Assembly: GCF_000146325.1 (NCBI RefSeq) | Contig: NZ_GL397067.1 | Location: forward strand, 1,043,660-1,107,659 | Length of the DNA: 64,000 nucleotides | Direction of reading: 5' to 3' | Source of the DNA: Pediococcus acidilactici DSM 20284 | GTDB lineage: Bacteria > Bacillota > Bacilli > Lactobacillales > Lactobacillaceae | In this document: positions 1-9,733 of the stretch, piece by piece | How positions within the stretch are numbered: position 1 is the stretch's first letter | How the letters are laid out: every line of letters begins with the position of its first letter | The notes under the pieces: generated by a model | Seen by the model: the letters and a program-made list of their open reading frames with translations, nothing else | Told to the model about the DNA's origin: nothing | Databases searched by the model: none | Position numbers and translations under genes: made by a program

Positions 1-89
1 ATTAAAATATTTTCTAACTCTTTGTGCGTTTCCGGTAGCACTTCTTCTTCATTAAAACACGGAACAACTATTGTTAATAAATCCTTCAT
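1..89 (-). CDS. Glycosyltransferase family 2, CsbB/GtrB-like (partial, runs off the window)
   Basis: Only the first 29 codons are inside the window, read leftwards from an ATG at 89-87. The N-terminus begins MKDLLTIVVPCFNEEE, the classic start of a GT2 enzyme: a first beta strand, then the P-[AC]-[YF]-N-E-E nucleotide-sugar loop. This version is typical of polyprenyl-phosphate sugar synthases such as CsbB, GtrB and DPM1. It follows two polytopic membrane proteins on the same strand with a 23-bp gap, so it probably closes the same operon. In Bacillus, CsbB works with a GtcA flippase and the YfhO membrane transferase to decorate lipoteichoic acid, and the neighbours here fit that scheme. Substrate is unknown. 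Confidence 0.75.
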   Translation of the reverse strand, partial: MKDLLTIVVPCFNEEEVLPETHKELENIL

Positions 90-112
90 CTGATAAACAA
101 CCTTCCTAGGGA

Positions 113-1789
113 TTATCTATTTATTTGAAACACATACTTAACTTTTAGTTCGTTATGCCCCTTTTTACAGTAAACCTTGGTACTTCCCATCTTACCCAAC
201 TTTACTTTATTGGTGCTTAAACTATGTCCATTAAGTACGTAGCGCGTACCTTGGTAGCGCACTACTGGTACCGTAACGTAGGCGCTTTTTCTTTGATTCC
301 ACTTAATGTTAATCCAACCGTCCTTTACAGAACGAGAAAAATTATTTTCATTTAAATAGAGGCCTTCAATCCCTTTAAACATTTGATATAAATTATTATT
401 TCTGCATTTTAAAGAACCTGGTTTATTTAACTTCTCCATTTGCCGGGTAGCAGGCAAGTAATCGGGAATTGGTTTAGCTAAAATTTTCCACGGAGCATTT
501 AAGTTTCGACTGCTAAATGCTTCTTGAACCGCGTAATTCTTCTGCCCTCGATATGTTATGTAACCAACCGCTCCAAAAGGTTTAGCAGAAACATTCCATC
601 TGTTCAGTGCATCTGAAAAACGACTGACGGTGTCCATCGCGCTTACACAAGTCAAACCCATTAAAATAATAGCCAGCACTTTAAAATTATGATTTAGCTG
701 TTGACCATTTTGTAAAACAGATAGCATTCCATAAATAACCAATAGAATACCAATCGGAGCTATCCGGAAAGGAAATTGTAAAATATACATTGCAGGAAGT
801 ATTTTAAAAAGATCATTCCACGGAAAAATCCCACTTGCCAGCAGTAAATAACCAATACCTACCCATTCTAGAAATTGTTGATCCCTATTCATGGCATCCC
901 TATGTAAAATAGCAATTCCAACCGCAAATGCCAATGTCAACGCAATTGCTGGAGGCAAAACCGCATTTCCAATAGTATCCCCCCACTTTAATACACTTGC
1001 TTGCGGGTTTGCATACGGGTAAGGAGTCATTAATTTATCTTGCGAATTTAAGATCAGGTAAACGCCCCAAACGTTCACCGTGCCAATCAATGTAATTGCT
1101 GCCGAAATCACACTATCTCGTACTATTAATAACCGCTTTCCTTTCTGAACGGTCATGGCATAAATAAAGGTTACGCAGATTAATGACAAACCGATTATTG
1201 AGGATAAAATATGTAACTGCATCAACACAATCATCGTTAATGCCATTTCAGCTATATTAACGTTTTTGCTCCGTTTTCCATCAACCATCCGGATGGCGAC
1301 AGCAACTGCTAATGGTAATACGCTTGCTCCCACTCCTAAAAACTCGTTATCAATAACCCAAGAAGTAATTGCAAAACTTGTAGCGTAAATGGTAGGACCA
1401 ATAAGCAAAAGCTTTTTATCCTTTATCCCGCCAACTTTTAGCATATAGTACGTTGTCGAAACTGACGTAAACACAACTATAAAATTAAGCACTAGCTGTA
1501 AACGGTAATATGATTTAAGAATCCATAATAAGAACCCACATACATAAGCAAAGATTGGTCCATAAAGTACATTGATGTATCGACCAACTCCTCCAAACCC
1601 ATACATCATGATGAAAGGCTGAAAATTATGTTCCCTTATTTGCATATACGTATCATAAAACCTATTCAGATGAAAGATTGTATCTGCAGAAATGATGATG
1701 CTGTTATGAAAAAATATTTGGGGAGAAACAATGAATAAAGAAATCAAAAAAAGTTTTCCTACCACCACGAGCTGTTTTTTATTAGGCAT
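113..1789 (-). CDS. Polytopic membrane protein, putative GT-C/YfhO-like or PTPS-related
   Basis: This 558-aa protein has many hydrophobic segments from residue 10 to about 385 and a hydrophilic, probably extracellular C-terminal domain of about 170 residues. Near the N-terminus a conserved stretch (AD-x-x-FHLNR around residues 36-43, then a YGFGGVGRYINVLYGP loop) has the acidic-residue-bearing first outer loop typical of GT-C sugar transferases that use polyprenyl-phosphate sugars. It also resembles the family annotated as '6-pyruvoyl-tetrahydropterin synthase related membrane protein'. It is a clear paralogue of the gene just upstream, with a 24-bp gap. With a CsbB-type gene downstream, a role as the outer-face transferase decorating teichoic acid is likely but inferred. 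The ATG follows an AGGAGAGC ribosome site. Confidence 0.75.
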   Translation of the reverse strand: MPNKKQLVVVGKLFLISLFIVSPQIFFHNSIIISADTIFHLNRFYDTYMQIREHNFQPFIMMYGFGGVGRYINVLYGPIFAYVCGFLLWILKSYYRLQLVLNFIVVFTSVSTTYYMLKVGGIKDKKLLLIGPTIYATSFAITSWVIDNEFLGVGASVLPLAVAVAIRMVDGKRSKNVNIAEMALTMIVLMQLHILSSIIGLSLICVTFIYAMTVQKGKRLLIVRDSVISAAITLIGTVNVWGVYLILNSQDKLMTPYPYANPQASVLKWGDTIGNAVLPPAIALTLAFAVGIAILHRDAMNRDQQFLEWVGIGYLLLASGIFPWNDLFKILPAMYILQFPFRIAPIGILLVIYGMLSVLQNGQQLNHNFKVLAIILMGLTCVSAMDTVSRFSDALNRWNVSAKPFGAVGYITYRGQKNYAVQEAFSSRNLNAPWKILAKPIPDYLPATRQMEKLNKPGSLKCRNNNLYQMFKGIEGLYLNENNFSRSVKDGWINIKWNQRKSAYVTVPVVRYQGTRYVLNGHSLSTNKVKLGKMGSTKVYCKKGHNELKVKYVFQINR

Positions 1790-1813
1790 TAACCTGCTCT
1801 CCTTATGATCAAC

Positions 1814-3535
1814 TTAAATTACTAAAACAAAAATAATGCATAATACCCAAACCACCGCAACTAACCATAAACTATATTTTGAAATTAAGGATGATTTATA
1901 AGCCAGCCGTAACTCATTTTTTCCCTTACGACTGCTAATAACTGGGGTACCAATTTTCGTTAATTTAATGGTGTCATTACTTAACCTTGTTCCATTCAAA
2001 GAAACCTGTGAATTTTTGTATACTGTAACTGGCACCATTGTTTTTTCAGCATTTTTATTACTGTGCCAACGCACGGTCAAAGTATTACCCTTAACGCTCT
2101 TATGAAATCCTTTTTGATTAAAAATGATTTCTTCTGCGTAAATACCGTAAGGATTGTTGTTAGCAAATAAGTTTTTACTCGAGGTTGGTAAATAATCTGG
2201 ATAACCCTTTGTAACCAGCTTTAGCCCTCTTTTGAGATCTGCACTCTTCATCTCGTTACGAAATTCTGCTGCAGTAAACTGTTTAGTTTTAATAATGGGA
2301 GTCTTCGTTGAGATTGGCCAATTAGAATACCACACTAAGGCTGCATTTTGAATCCCATTAAACGTTCCCATTGTAATAAAAATAGCTCCAATAATTGCTG
2401 CAAGTTCGACTGGAACAAAGCTAGACTTGGAAGAACGTTTCATTTCACTTAAACTCATTGCGAAACCAGCAATCAATAATACTGATGCGATGGTTAGGAA
2501 ACGGTATGGAAATTGAAGTAAACTTTCAATTTTACCAAAATAAGTACCGATTGTTCTCCAAGGGACCACGTTAGATGCTAGAAGTAAAAACATTCCGCCA
2601 ATTAACGTGACCACTTTATTCGTAAAGTCAACAACCTTCCACTTGTACAATACATACCCAATTTGGACTAAATAAATAATACTTACTACTAACCCCAATT
2701 CGTAAATAGATGTATTTCCTACGGATAAATTAACGGTTTCCTTAGACATGTTTGCAACGGGAAATGGTGTAACTATGCTATTAGTACTAAAGACTTCTAA
2801 CATTGCGCCCCAAACATTAAAAGTTAATACTAAACATAAAATTCCGGCTTCCGCCGTTTTCCAAAATAATTTAATCCGCTCCTTAGCCTTAACTAAGCCA
2901 ATTACAAAGAAAATTAAAAATGCCACGACCGTAAAGAGTGCACTAAGCACGTGAACTTGAATTACTAAAGCCACAACCAGTGCTAATTTAACTGCCGAAA
3001 ATTTACGCGGATCAAATTTTATCATGTCAATACCCACCATTATTTCAAGTGGCATTAACATCGTTCCCCAAGCCATAAAGGATTCCACCGTTACCCATGA
3101 TTGGATCCAGTAACTAGACATGAAAATTACCGCCCCAATGGTGGCAAACTTTTTCTCGGCTCCTAATTTAGTTGCCAATTTATACATTAAATAACCGCTA
3201 ATCACAAATATAGCGAAAGACGTTACAACCTGAAATTTCAACCAGCTTCTTACAAAGAATAATATTAATCCTAAAAAATAGGCAAATCCGGGCCCGTATA
3301 ATGCATTTATAATTCTTCCACTTTGATTAAAGCCGTAATCCATTTGAAAGAAGTTAAAGTTATGGGTCTTTAATTGCATGTAAACATCATAAACACGGTT
3401 GAAATGAAAGGGCACATCGGCTCCAAAGATGATGCTTTTATTAAGAATCTGTGGGGAAACAAACAGTAATCCCACAAGTAGTATTACCAATCCTGGATAA
3501 TATTTTTTTATTTTTGGCATAATCTTAACTGACAT
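1814..3535 (-). CDS. Polytopic membrane protein, putative GT-C/YfhO-like (paralogue)
   Basis: This 573-aa membrane protein shares the plan of its downstream neighbour: a short cytoplasmic start, a first outer loop with GADVPFHFNR (about residues 38-47), then YGFNQSGRIINALYGP, many transmembrane helices to about residue 390, and a soluble domain. Unlike its partner it ends with one more hydrophobic helix (about residues 550-572). The paralogy suggests that two related sugars or acceptors are handled, or that the two proteins work as a pair. The ATG at 3535 sits a few bases after AGGAGAG. A strong hairpin separates it from the upstream TagF-like gene, so it may have its own promoter. The function is assigned by topology and context, not by recognised catalytic motifs. 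Confidence 0.75.
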   Translation of the reverse strand: MSVKIMPKIKKYYPGLVILLVGLLFVSPQILNKSIIFGADVPFHFNRVYDVYMQLKTHNFNFFQMDYGFNQSGRIINALYGPGFAYFLGLILFFVRSWLKFQVVTSFAIFVISGYLMYKLATKLGAEKKFATIGAVIFMSSYWIQSWVTVESFMAWGTMLMPLEIMVGIDMIKFDPRKFSAVKLALVVALVIQVHVLSALFTVVAFLIFFVIGLVKAKERIKLFWKTAEAGILCLVLTFNVWGAMLEVFSTNSIVTPFPVANMSKETVNLSVGNTSIYELGLVVSIIYLVQIGYVLYKWKVVDFTNKVVTLIGGMFLLLASNVVPWRTIGTYFGKIESLLQFPYRFLTIASVLLIAGFAMSLSEMKRSSKSSFVPVELAAIIGAIFITMGTFNGIQNAALVWYSNWPISTKTPIIKTKQFTAAEFRNEMKSADLKRGLKLVTKGYPDYLPTSSKNLFANNNPYGIYAEEIIFNQKGFHKSVKGNTLTVRWHSNKNAEKTMVPVTVYKNSQVSLNGTRLSNDTIKLTKIGTPVISSRKGKNELRLAYKSSLISKYSLWLVAVVWVLCIIFVLVI

Positions 3536-3550
3536 TTATCTACTCTCCTA

Positions 3551-3617
3551 AATAATAAAAATACTGTGAATAACTTAACAGCTAAAACAACTATTCTAAG
3601 TCAATCACAGTATTTAT
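3551..3617 (-). terminator. Probable terminator of the TagGH-TagF transcript
   Basis: The arms AAATACTGTGA (about 3558-3569) and TCACAGTATTT (3605-3615) pair across a loop of roughly 35 bases. Read on the minus strand, the second arm is followed by a T-rich run. It sits about 40 bases after the stop of the TagF-like gene and before the next minus-strand gene. Confidence 0.6.
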
Positions 3618-3654
3618 ATAATAATTGTTTACGCCACACTAAAGTATAGCATAG

Positions 3655-6600
3655 CTATTCTGCTGAATGCTCAGATACCCAAACAAACTTATCGGCTATT
3701 TTTATTTTAAAGAACTTTGCGCCAACTAACGTTTTGTTGATAGGATCTTCTAATACTCGTGTTTCTAAAACTGTAAAAGTTACGGCATCAGCTTGAGCTA
3801 TATCAAAATTACCGAGGAACTGGGTATCCTTTTGCCCATATACACCGCTCCATAGTAAGGTTGCATCCTTTAATTTAATGCTTTCAACTGGATTACTAAT
3901 CTTTTCTACACTATAACAGCTGCGATTAAACACGTAATTCATTGCTTTTTGGGCACTTCTACCATCGTTCCATGAGTTATATTCTTGATTAAATTTTTCG
4001 ACCTTTCGTTGATAATCTCGCCATTTCGGATCTGCGCTTATCCATGAATTGATAGCTTCTAACAATTCGGCAGTTGATCTTACAACCGGCCCTGGAACAA
4101 ACTCTTCATAATCCTCTACGTAAAGTCCCCGAACATAATCTTGGTACTCTTCTAGGTCTGGAGCCATAAAGATCATTGGCTTATTAGTAACGGCAAAATC
4201 AAATAATACTGATGAATAGTCAGTTACCAACAAATCTGCTACTGCAAGAAGTTCAACGTTAGATTGCCAATCAGAAACATCGATAATATTATCCAATTTC
4301 TTAAATTTAGGTCTACCACTCGTAATTAGAGGGTGGAACTTAACAAGTACTACCACATCTTTAGGTAGTGAGCGGCTTAATTTTTCAAAATCAACTTTAC
4401 TTTCCATTCCATACTGGTCTACATAAACAATCTCATCGTCTCTCCAAGTTGGTTCATACAAGATCACCCGTTTAGTAGCAGTAATTCCCAATTCTTGACG
4501 AATTTTTTCTCGTTTAGTAGAGTCCATATCTAATAACTGGTCAATTCTTGGCAGCCCACTCATAACGATTTGGTTATCACCAAGTCTGAACGCATTCTTC
4601 TGCAAATCAGCAGCAGTTGCGTTCCCAGCTAAAAGATAATCCCACTTGCGGCCTTCAATCACTTGATTTTTTTGGTATTGGTAGATTGACTGTCCCGGAA
4701 TAAAGTCCGAACTTAAATCCGTCCCGACTTTTTTCAACGGGCTCCCGTTCCCAGTTTGAATTACCTTCATCCCCCGAGGCTTTTTCCAATTTACCGCCAC
4801 CTCAGAATTAGTTATATAAAAACTGGCTCTTGCACGGGCAACAATCCCCTTTAACGATTTTTTGATCACATAAGGCAAGGCTGCAGAACGGAAACGTTCG
4901 GTTTGATCAGCACTCGCCAACCACAATAATTTATAACCATTAGGATGGGCTTTAAGATATTCATACAAGGCACGAGGATCACTATCAGTAGCGCGCCCGC
5001 CATTATTTTCAAAAACTATTAACTTGCTTCGCTTTAAAAATTGGCCAAATAAGTTAAGTGCACCCATTTCGAGACTTGTTACTCCTAATGCACGAGCTAG
5101 TTTACTAGTGAAGAAGCCCTTTTCTCCGTTATCCCTAGTAATATTATTATTAATAACTTGTTCCACAGTATTCTTTGAAGCATCACCATCTCTACCATAG
5201 GTACAAAATTCATTATAGAACCATTCCAATTTACTACCGTACTCGGCTTCTAATTTATCCGGTTTTTGTAAATAGTGGATGATTTGTTCAGTACTTCGGG
5301 CAATTGGCCCTGGTACGGTTTTAACGTAGTCCAAGTAAACACCACGGTTAGAATCATCAAGGTACCAATCCAAGTCATAAGCAAAGAAAATCATTGGACG
5401 TTTTAAATATCCGTAGTCAAACATTACGGAGCTGTAATCAGTAATTAAGACATCAGCAATTAGATACAGATCCGCAATGTTAGGATACGCTGATAAATCA
5501 TAGGCAAATCCTTCAAATTCATGAATATCAATCGCGTTTGCTACTAAATGATGGAGCCGCACTAAAACCACGTAGTCATCTGCTAGTTTATCCTGCATTA
5601 CCTTAAGATCCATCTCAAAATCAAGTTTCCCGGCTTGACGATATGTTGGGGCATACAAAACCACTTTCTTATCAAGAGGGATTCCAATATTCAACTTTAA
5701 GTTTTTGATGAACTCAGGGTTATTATTGTTAATTAATTCATCATTTCTTGGAAAGCCCACGCTAAGTACTTCATTTTTGAAATCAAATGCGTTCGCACCC
5801 ACTCGGTCCATGTAAGCTGATGGCGAAATCAAATAATCCCACCGTCGATTTCGTTTCATGAAATTGCGTTGCCCTTTGGCTGTGCTATTTCTCATGGAAG
5901 GCTCTTCTAGACCCATCTTTTTCATGAATGTACCATGAAGCGTTTCTACTTCCACTTGTCCTCGTCTCTTGACGTAGGAGTTAGGAAAGTTGGTATTTTG
6001 TATAAAGTATTTTGCTGTAGCTAAATAATACCAGTACTTAAAGCTTCCTCGGCGAATAACTTTTCCCTGTCCACTGACTTTAGTTGATAAATCAGTTACC
6101 GGCCAAATAAATTTGTATTCAGGATGGGCCTTTTGCCAATATTCGTAGATTGCCCGAGGATTGTCATCAAATGACCTACCCCAAAAACTTTCTAGCACTA
6201 CCGTCTTAGAGCTTAACGGTAGCAGTCTCATCAGTGGGTAAGCGATGTAGTAAGCCACTTTTCTTTTACGTACTGAATTGTCAATCCAGTCCCACTGCTG
6301 CAATAGTCCAATTTGGAACCTTCCTACGTCATTAACTTGTAGTTTTAATTTTAGATTCTTAAAACGGCTAATTTGTAAAATATTCCGTGACTGGTAATCT
6401 GCCATTAAAATAGGAATTCTGACATTGTTCTCATCACCAGCAATATCCACAAAAAAGTTATAGTATCCACTCTTAAAAAGTGGTTTTTTACCATCGCTGA
6501 ACTTAATATTAACTTCAAAGCGATCATTAGTAAGCGGGTTAACCTCAAAAGCATCATAAGATTCTTTTGCATCAGTACTGATCATCAAGAACTGCACTTT

Positions 6601-8652
6601 ACTAGTTAAATCATTTATTAATTTTGAGCTTACTGAAAAGGTTAGCTGAAGTACCCCATTAACAAGTGTATAGTTTTCAACCTTCGCACTATTTTTTTCA
6701 AATATAAGGTGTACTCCCCTTAACGATGAGGAAACATCTACGCGGGCTTTACAGCTACCATTCGTTAAGGTGAATACTTGTTCATTTAAAGAGAACCTAA
6801 ACTGATATCTTCCCATGTTAGTGGCGTTATATAAGTAAAGCCGACCACTAGTGATCCCATTTTCTAGGTCATTACAGTCAAACGAAATGCGATACTTGAA
6901 GCAATCTCGTTCTTCTTGAATTAACTCAACTCGTGAAGCGTAACGCTCATCCTTCCCATAACTGAACATAAATAATGGATCTATCAGGTTTTTATCCGTC
7001 AAAAAATCAAATGTCAAAATATTTTTATCGGTAAGCTTAAAATCCTTCACCAACGGAAGGTTGCCGGCTAGAATATGATTCTGCATTTTAGGTTGAACGT
7101 CAAAAAACAAATTCCAGGCACGATTAAAATCATTATTGATAACGTATTCTTCAGTGCCACTGGCAATTCTTTCGGGTGTCAAAAGAGCGTTTCGTCGCCT
7201 AACCGGACTACCGACCGGGGTTGTAATCGTTAAATCGAGATCCGTTGCAATTAAATCAATCACCCAACGTCCAGCTCCAATTTGGGCCAGAACATCTTTT
7301 ACATTGATTGCTAATTTAAAGGCGTAGTATGTAGTTCCCCAAAAAATACGCCGTCGCTTGGTTTTCTTTTTATCAATTACTTCGATATTAGTACTTTGGT
7401 GACTGTGGGTGTTTCGGATATGAGCGTCAAACGCGAAATTAGACTTTTCAAACTTTGCAATTTGACTAATGAAACAACGCCCCTCAACGATTGCTTGATC
7501 GTTTTCCCAATAAACACGGTCAACCTTCGACTTACCTTCAACCGCGCCCTTTGTCAATTCAATTTTTTCGGCTAGTTCCGGACGTAAAGCCTTATTAATG
7601 TAACGATACCGACCGTGATCACCAACAATTTCACCAATTTTTTTATATTGGTATCCGTAACGTTTAAAGTCTGGAAAATCACCATTCAATAGCGCGTAGT
7701 ATTGAATTTGTTTTCTAATGGAAAGTTCTTTAATTACACTTAAATCATAGTTCCTTAAAAATTTAACTAAGTCCCGTTGAAACTTAAAGAGGGTTTCTTC
7801 GCTAGCGTTTTGGAATCCGTTTAAGTAAAGTGGAATATCCATGTCTAAAACCTTGAAGTTAAAGGCTTCCTTTAATTCTGGACTTCCTCCCAACTCTAAA
7901 ATAGATTTTCTTGCCATTTCTAAAGTCTGCATCCGATCCCAAAACAACTGGAAATTAGCCCTTTGCTGAGTAATGGATTGGTTAGCTCCCTCTCGAACAC
8001 GCCAATGATAAGTATCTTCAGCGATAACATCAACAGATTTAGCTAAAAGATGGTACCGCATTGACACCGGGATATCTTCATAGGTCAATCCTTCTGGATA
8101 TCTTAAGCCGTTTCCTATAAAAATTTCAGCTTTATAGACTTTATTCCAAGCCGTAGTATCGTAAACTAAATTAGTGTTTACGTTAATATTAGTTTGAAGT
8201 AAAGTTTCTGGAATTGCTTTTTCATGCAAAACCGAAGGGTATACTTTTTTAGAATTAAACCTATTTACAAATCCCGAAGCGAGATCCGAACCCGTTTGTA
8301 ATAGGGAACCTACTAATTTTTCATACGCATTTTTGGGAACTACATCATCCGAGTCAACAAATGCAAGAAATTCCCCAGTAACATAATCCAATCCTGCATT
8401 TCGCGCCGCACTCAACCCACCGTTAGGAGTGTGAACGGCAGTAAATGTCGGATATTTACTATCGTATTCATCAAGAATTGCTCCTGTATTATCTGGGGAT
8501 CCATCATCTACCATGATGACTTCGATATCTTTATATGTTTGGTTTGCTAACGAATCCAAACATTCTTTGATATAATCCTCGACTTTATAACAAGGCACGA
8601 TAATGCTTAGTTTTCCTCTTACAAACTCTCTCTTCACCGCTATTCTCCTCAC
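3655..8652 (-). CDS. Giant fusion: GT2 glycosyltransferase + two CDP-glycerol glycerophosphotransferase (TagF-type) domains
   Basis: The protein has 1665 residues. Residues about 14-230 are a GT-A family 2 domain (IIVPCYKVEDY; VDDGSPDNTG; the metal site DSDD near 98-101). A beta-rich middle of unknown role spans about 400-830. Then come two TagF-like domains, about 820-1190 and 1205-1580. The first keeps the catalytic HG (LHGTF, His906), a second His (RLHHL) and TDYSS near 1075. The second keeps KFHP and TDYSS, but the expected WHGTPLK reads GNGSPLK, with Asn at 1302 in place of the catalytic His. It is expected to polymerise or prime poly(glycerol phosphate) teichoic acid at the membrane, perhaps with added sugar. 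Four bases separate it from tagH upstream, so the genes are co-transcribed. Normal TagF is about 720-750 aa, so this is an unusually large multidomain version. Confidence 0.88.
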   Translation of the reverse strand: MRRIAVKREFVRGKLSIIVPCYKVEDYIKECLDSLANQTYKDIEVIMVDDGSPDNTGAILDEYDSKYPTFTAVHTPNGGLSAARNAGLDYVTGEFLAFVDSDDVVPKNAYEKLVGSLLQTGSDLASGFVNRFNSKKVYPSVLHEKAIPETLLQTNINVNTNLVYDTTAWNKVYKAEIFIGNGLRYPEGLTYEDIPVSMRYHLLAKSVDVIAEDTYHWRVREGANQSITQQRANFQLFWDRMQTLEMARKSILELGGSPELKEAFNFKVLDMDIPLYLNGFQNASEETLFKFQRDLVKFLRNYDLSVIKELSIRKQIQYYALLNGDFPDFKRYGYQYKKIGEIVGDHGRYRYINKALRPELAEKIELTKGAVEGKSKVDRVYWENDQAIVEGRCFISQIAKFEKSNFAFDAHIRNTHSHQSTNIEVIDKKKTKRRRIFWGTTYYAFKLAINVKDVLAQIGAGRWVIDLIATDLDLTITTPVGSPVRRRNALLTPERIASGTEEYVINNDFNRAWNLFFDVQPKMQNHILAGNLPLVKDFKLTDKNILTFDFLTDKNLIDPLFMFSYGKDERYASRVELIQEERDCFKYRISFDCNDLENGITSGRLYLYNATNMGRYQFRFSLNEQVFTLTNGSCKARVDVSSSLRGVHLIFEKNSAKVENYTLVNGVLQLTFSVSSKLINDLTSKVQFLMISTDAKESYDAFEVNPLTNDRFEVNIKFSDGKKPLFKSGYYNFFVDIAGDENNVRIPILMADYQSRNILQISRFKNLKLKLQVNDVGRFQIGLLQQWDWIDNSVRKRKVAYYIAYPLMRLLPLSSKTVVLESFWGRSFDDNPRAIYEYWQKAHPEYKFIWPVTDLSTKVSGQGKVIRRGSFKYWYYLATAKYFIQNTNFPNSYVKRRGQVEVETLHGTFMKKMGLEEPSMRNSTAKGQRNFMKRNRRWDYLISPSAYMDRVGANAFDFKNEVLSVGFPRNDELINNNNPEFIKNLKLNIGIPLDKKVVLYAPTYRQAGKLDFEMDLKVMQDKLADDYVVLVRLHHLVANAIDIHEFEGFAYDLSAYPNIADLYLIADVLITDYSSVMFDYGYLKRPMIFFAYDLDWYLDDSNRGVYLDYVKTVPGPIARSTEQIIHYLQKPDKLEAEYGSKLEWFYNEFCTYGRDGDASKNTVEQVINNNITRDNGEKGFFTSKLARALGVTSLEMGALNLFGQFLKRSKLIVFENNGGRATDSDPRALYEYLKAHPNGYKLLWLASADQTERFRSAALPYVIKKSLKGIVARARASFYITNSEVAVNWKKPRGMKVIQTGNGSPLKKVGTDLSSDFIPGQSIYQYQKNQVIEGRKWDYLLAGNATAADLQKNAFRLGDNQIVMSGLPRIDQLLDMDSTKREKIRQELGITATKRVILYEPTWRDDEIVYVDQYGMESKVDFEKLSRSLPKDVVVLVKFHPLITSGRPKFKKLDNIIDVSDWQSNVELLAVADLLVTDYSSVLFDFAVTNKPMIFMAPDLEEYQDYVRGLYVEDYEEFVPGPVVRSTAELLEAINSWISADPKWRDYQRKVEKFNQEYNSWNDGRSAQKAMNYVFNRSCYSVEKISNPVESIKLKDATLLWSGVYGQKDTQFLGNFDIAQADAVTFTVLETRVLEDPINKTLVGAKFFKIKIADKFVWVSEHSAE

Positions 8653-8656
8653 AAAA

Positions 8657-9721
8657 TTATAATAATGCTATGAAGCCCGCCGCTAATTTATGAAAAATTC
8701 GAGCCGGATTTTCTAACAAACTAAAAAATGAATACCCCATAATATGTGAAAAACCAATTCCCAGCATTAACAATACAAGAATCACAACTGCTAATCTTGT
8801 CATCAAGGTCATTTTTTCTGGTAGCACTTGCTTGTAAAGTACATTATGCACTGACTTTTTAGCTTCAGCAGGTTTACTACCCTGAGCTATCTTTTCTTCT
8901 ACTAATTCTTTTTGGTACGCCTCAACATCAAAATCAAGTTGTTCCGCCTTTTTTGTTGCTTGATACTCTTTTTTCTCCTTAGCGGACATTGCCTTAAAAT
9001 CCGCATAAAAAGCGCGGTATTCGGCAATTACCTTTTCAGCTGGACCGACGTCTTTTAACTCACCGTAATGCATCCAAGCAACTGTATCACAAATCTTTTC
9101 TACCTGTCCTAAAGCATGACTCACAAATACAATTGTTTTTCCTTGCTTTTTAAATTCCATAATTTTGTCAACGCACTTTTGGTAAAAAGTTGCGTCTCCA
9201 ACAGACAATGCTTCGTCAATAATAATGATATCTGGGTTAATGTGCACCGCGATGGCAAAGCCCAGACGGGAGCGCATCCCAGTTGAGTAATCTTTTACAG
9301 GCTGGTTAATAAAACTTCCGATGTCAGCAAAATCAATGATATCCTGACGAATATCATTAATTTCTTTGATTGATAGGCCTTGCATCAACCCTTTTAGTCG
9401 AATATTTTCAAGTCCCGTCAAGTTCCATTTAAGTCCTGCACCGATAGAAATAATCGAGGTATCCCCTTTAACATCTACCATTCCAGTGGTTTGGGGGATA
9501 ATTCCCGAAATGATGTTTGAGATGGTTGATTTTCCCGAACCATTCACTCCAATAATCCCGAGAGTTTCACCTTGCTTAACGTCCAACGAGACTCCCTTAA
9601 GTGACCAAAAATGCGGTACGTCTGTTTTTTTAATATTAAAAAAGTTTTTTAACCGATCGCTTTTACTTTTGTATAAATCATACTCTTTAGTTACATTTTT
9701 AACTTGAATTTTATAATCCAT
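8657..9721 (-). CDS. tagH: Teichoic acid ABC exporter, ATP-binding subunit TagH
   Basis: This 354-aa ABC ATPase has Walker A GVNGSGKST at 58-66, signature YSTGMRSRLGFA near 145-156, Walker B IIIIDEAL at 165-172 and the switch His in VSHALGQ. The long, poly-sugar-exporter style of the domain and the adjoining TagG permease identify it as the TagH/RfbE/Wzt class that moves undecaprenyl-linked wall teichoic acid across the membrane. The C-terminal extension carries one transmembrane helix (about 305-330) and is short compared with Bacillus TagH, which has a large outer domain. Order is tagG, 12 bp, tagH, 4 bp, TagF fusion: one operon. Confidence 0.92.
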   Translation of the reverse strand: MDYKIQVKNVTKEYDLYKSKSDRLKNFFNIKKTDVPHFWSLKGVSLDVKQGETLGIIGVNGSGKSTISNIISGIIPQTTGMVDVKGDTSIISIGAGLKWNLTGLENIRLKGLMQGLSIKEINDIRQDIIDFADIGSFINQPVKDYSTGMRSRLGFAIAVHINPDIIIIDEALSVGDATFYQKCVDKIMEFKKQGKTIVFVSHALGQVEKICDTVAWMHYGELKDVGPAEKVIAEYRAFYADFKAMSAKEKKEYQATKKAEQLDFDVEAYQKELVEEKIAQGSKPAEAKKSVHNVLYKQVLPEKMTLMTRLAVVILVLLMLGIGFSHIMGYSFFSLLENPARIFHKLAAGFIALL

Positions 9722-9733
9722 ATATCAATTCTC

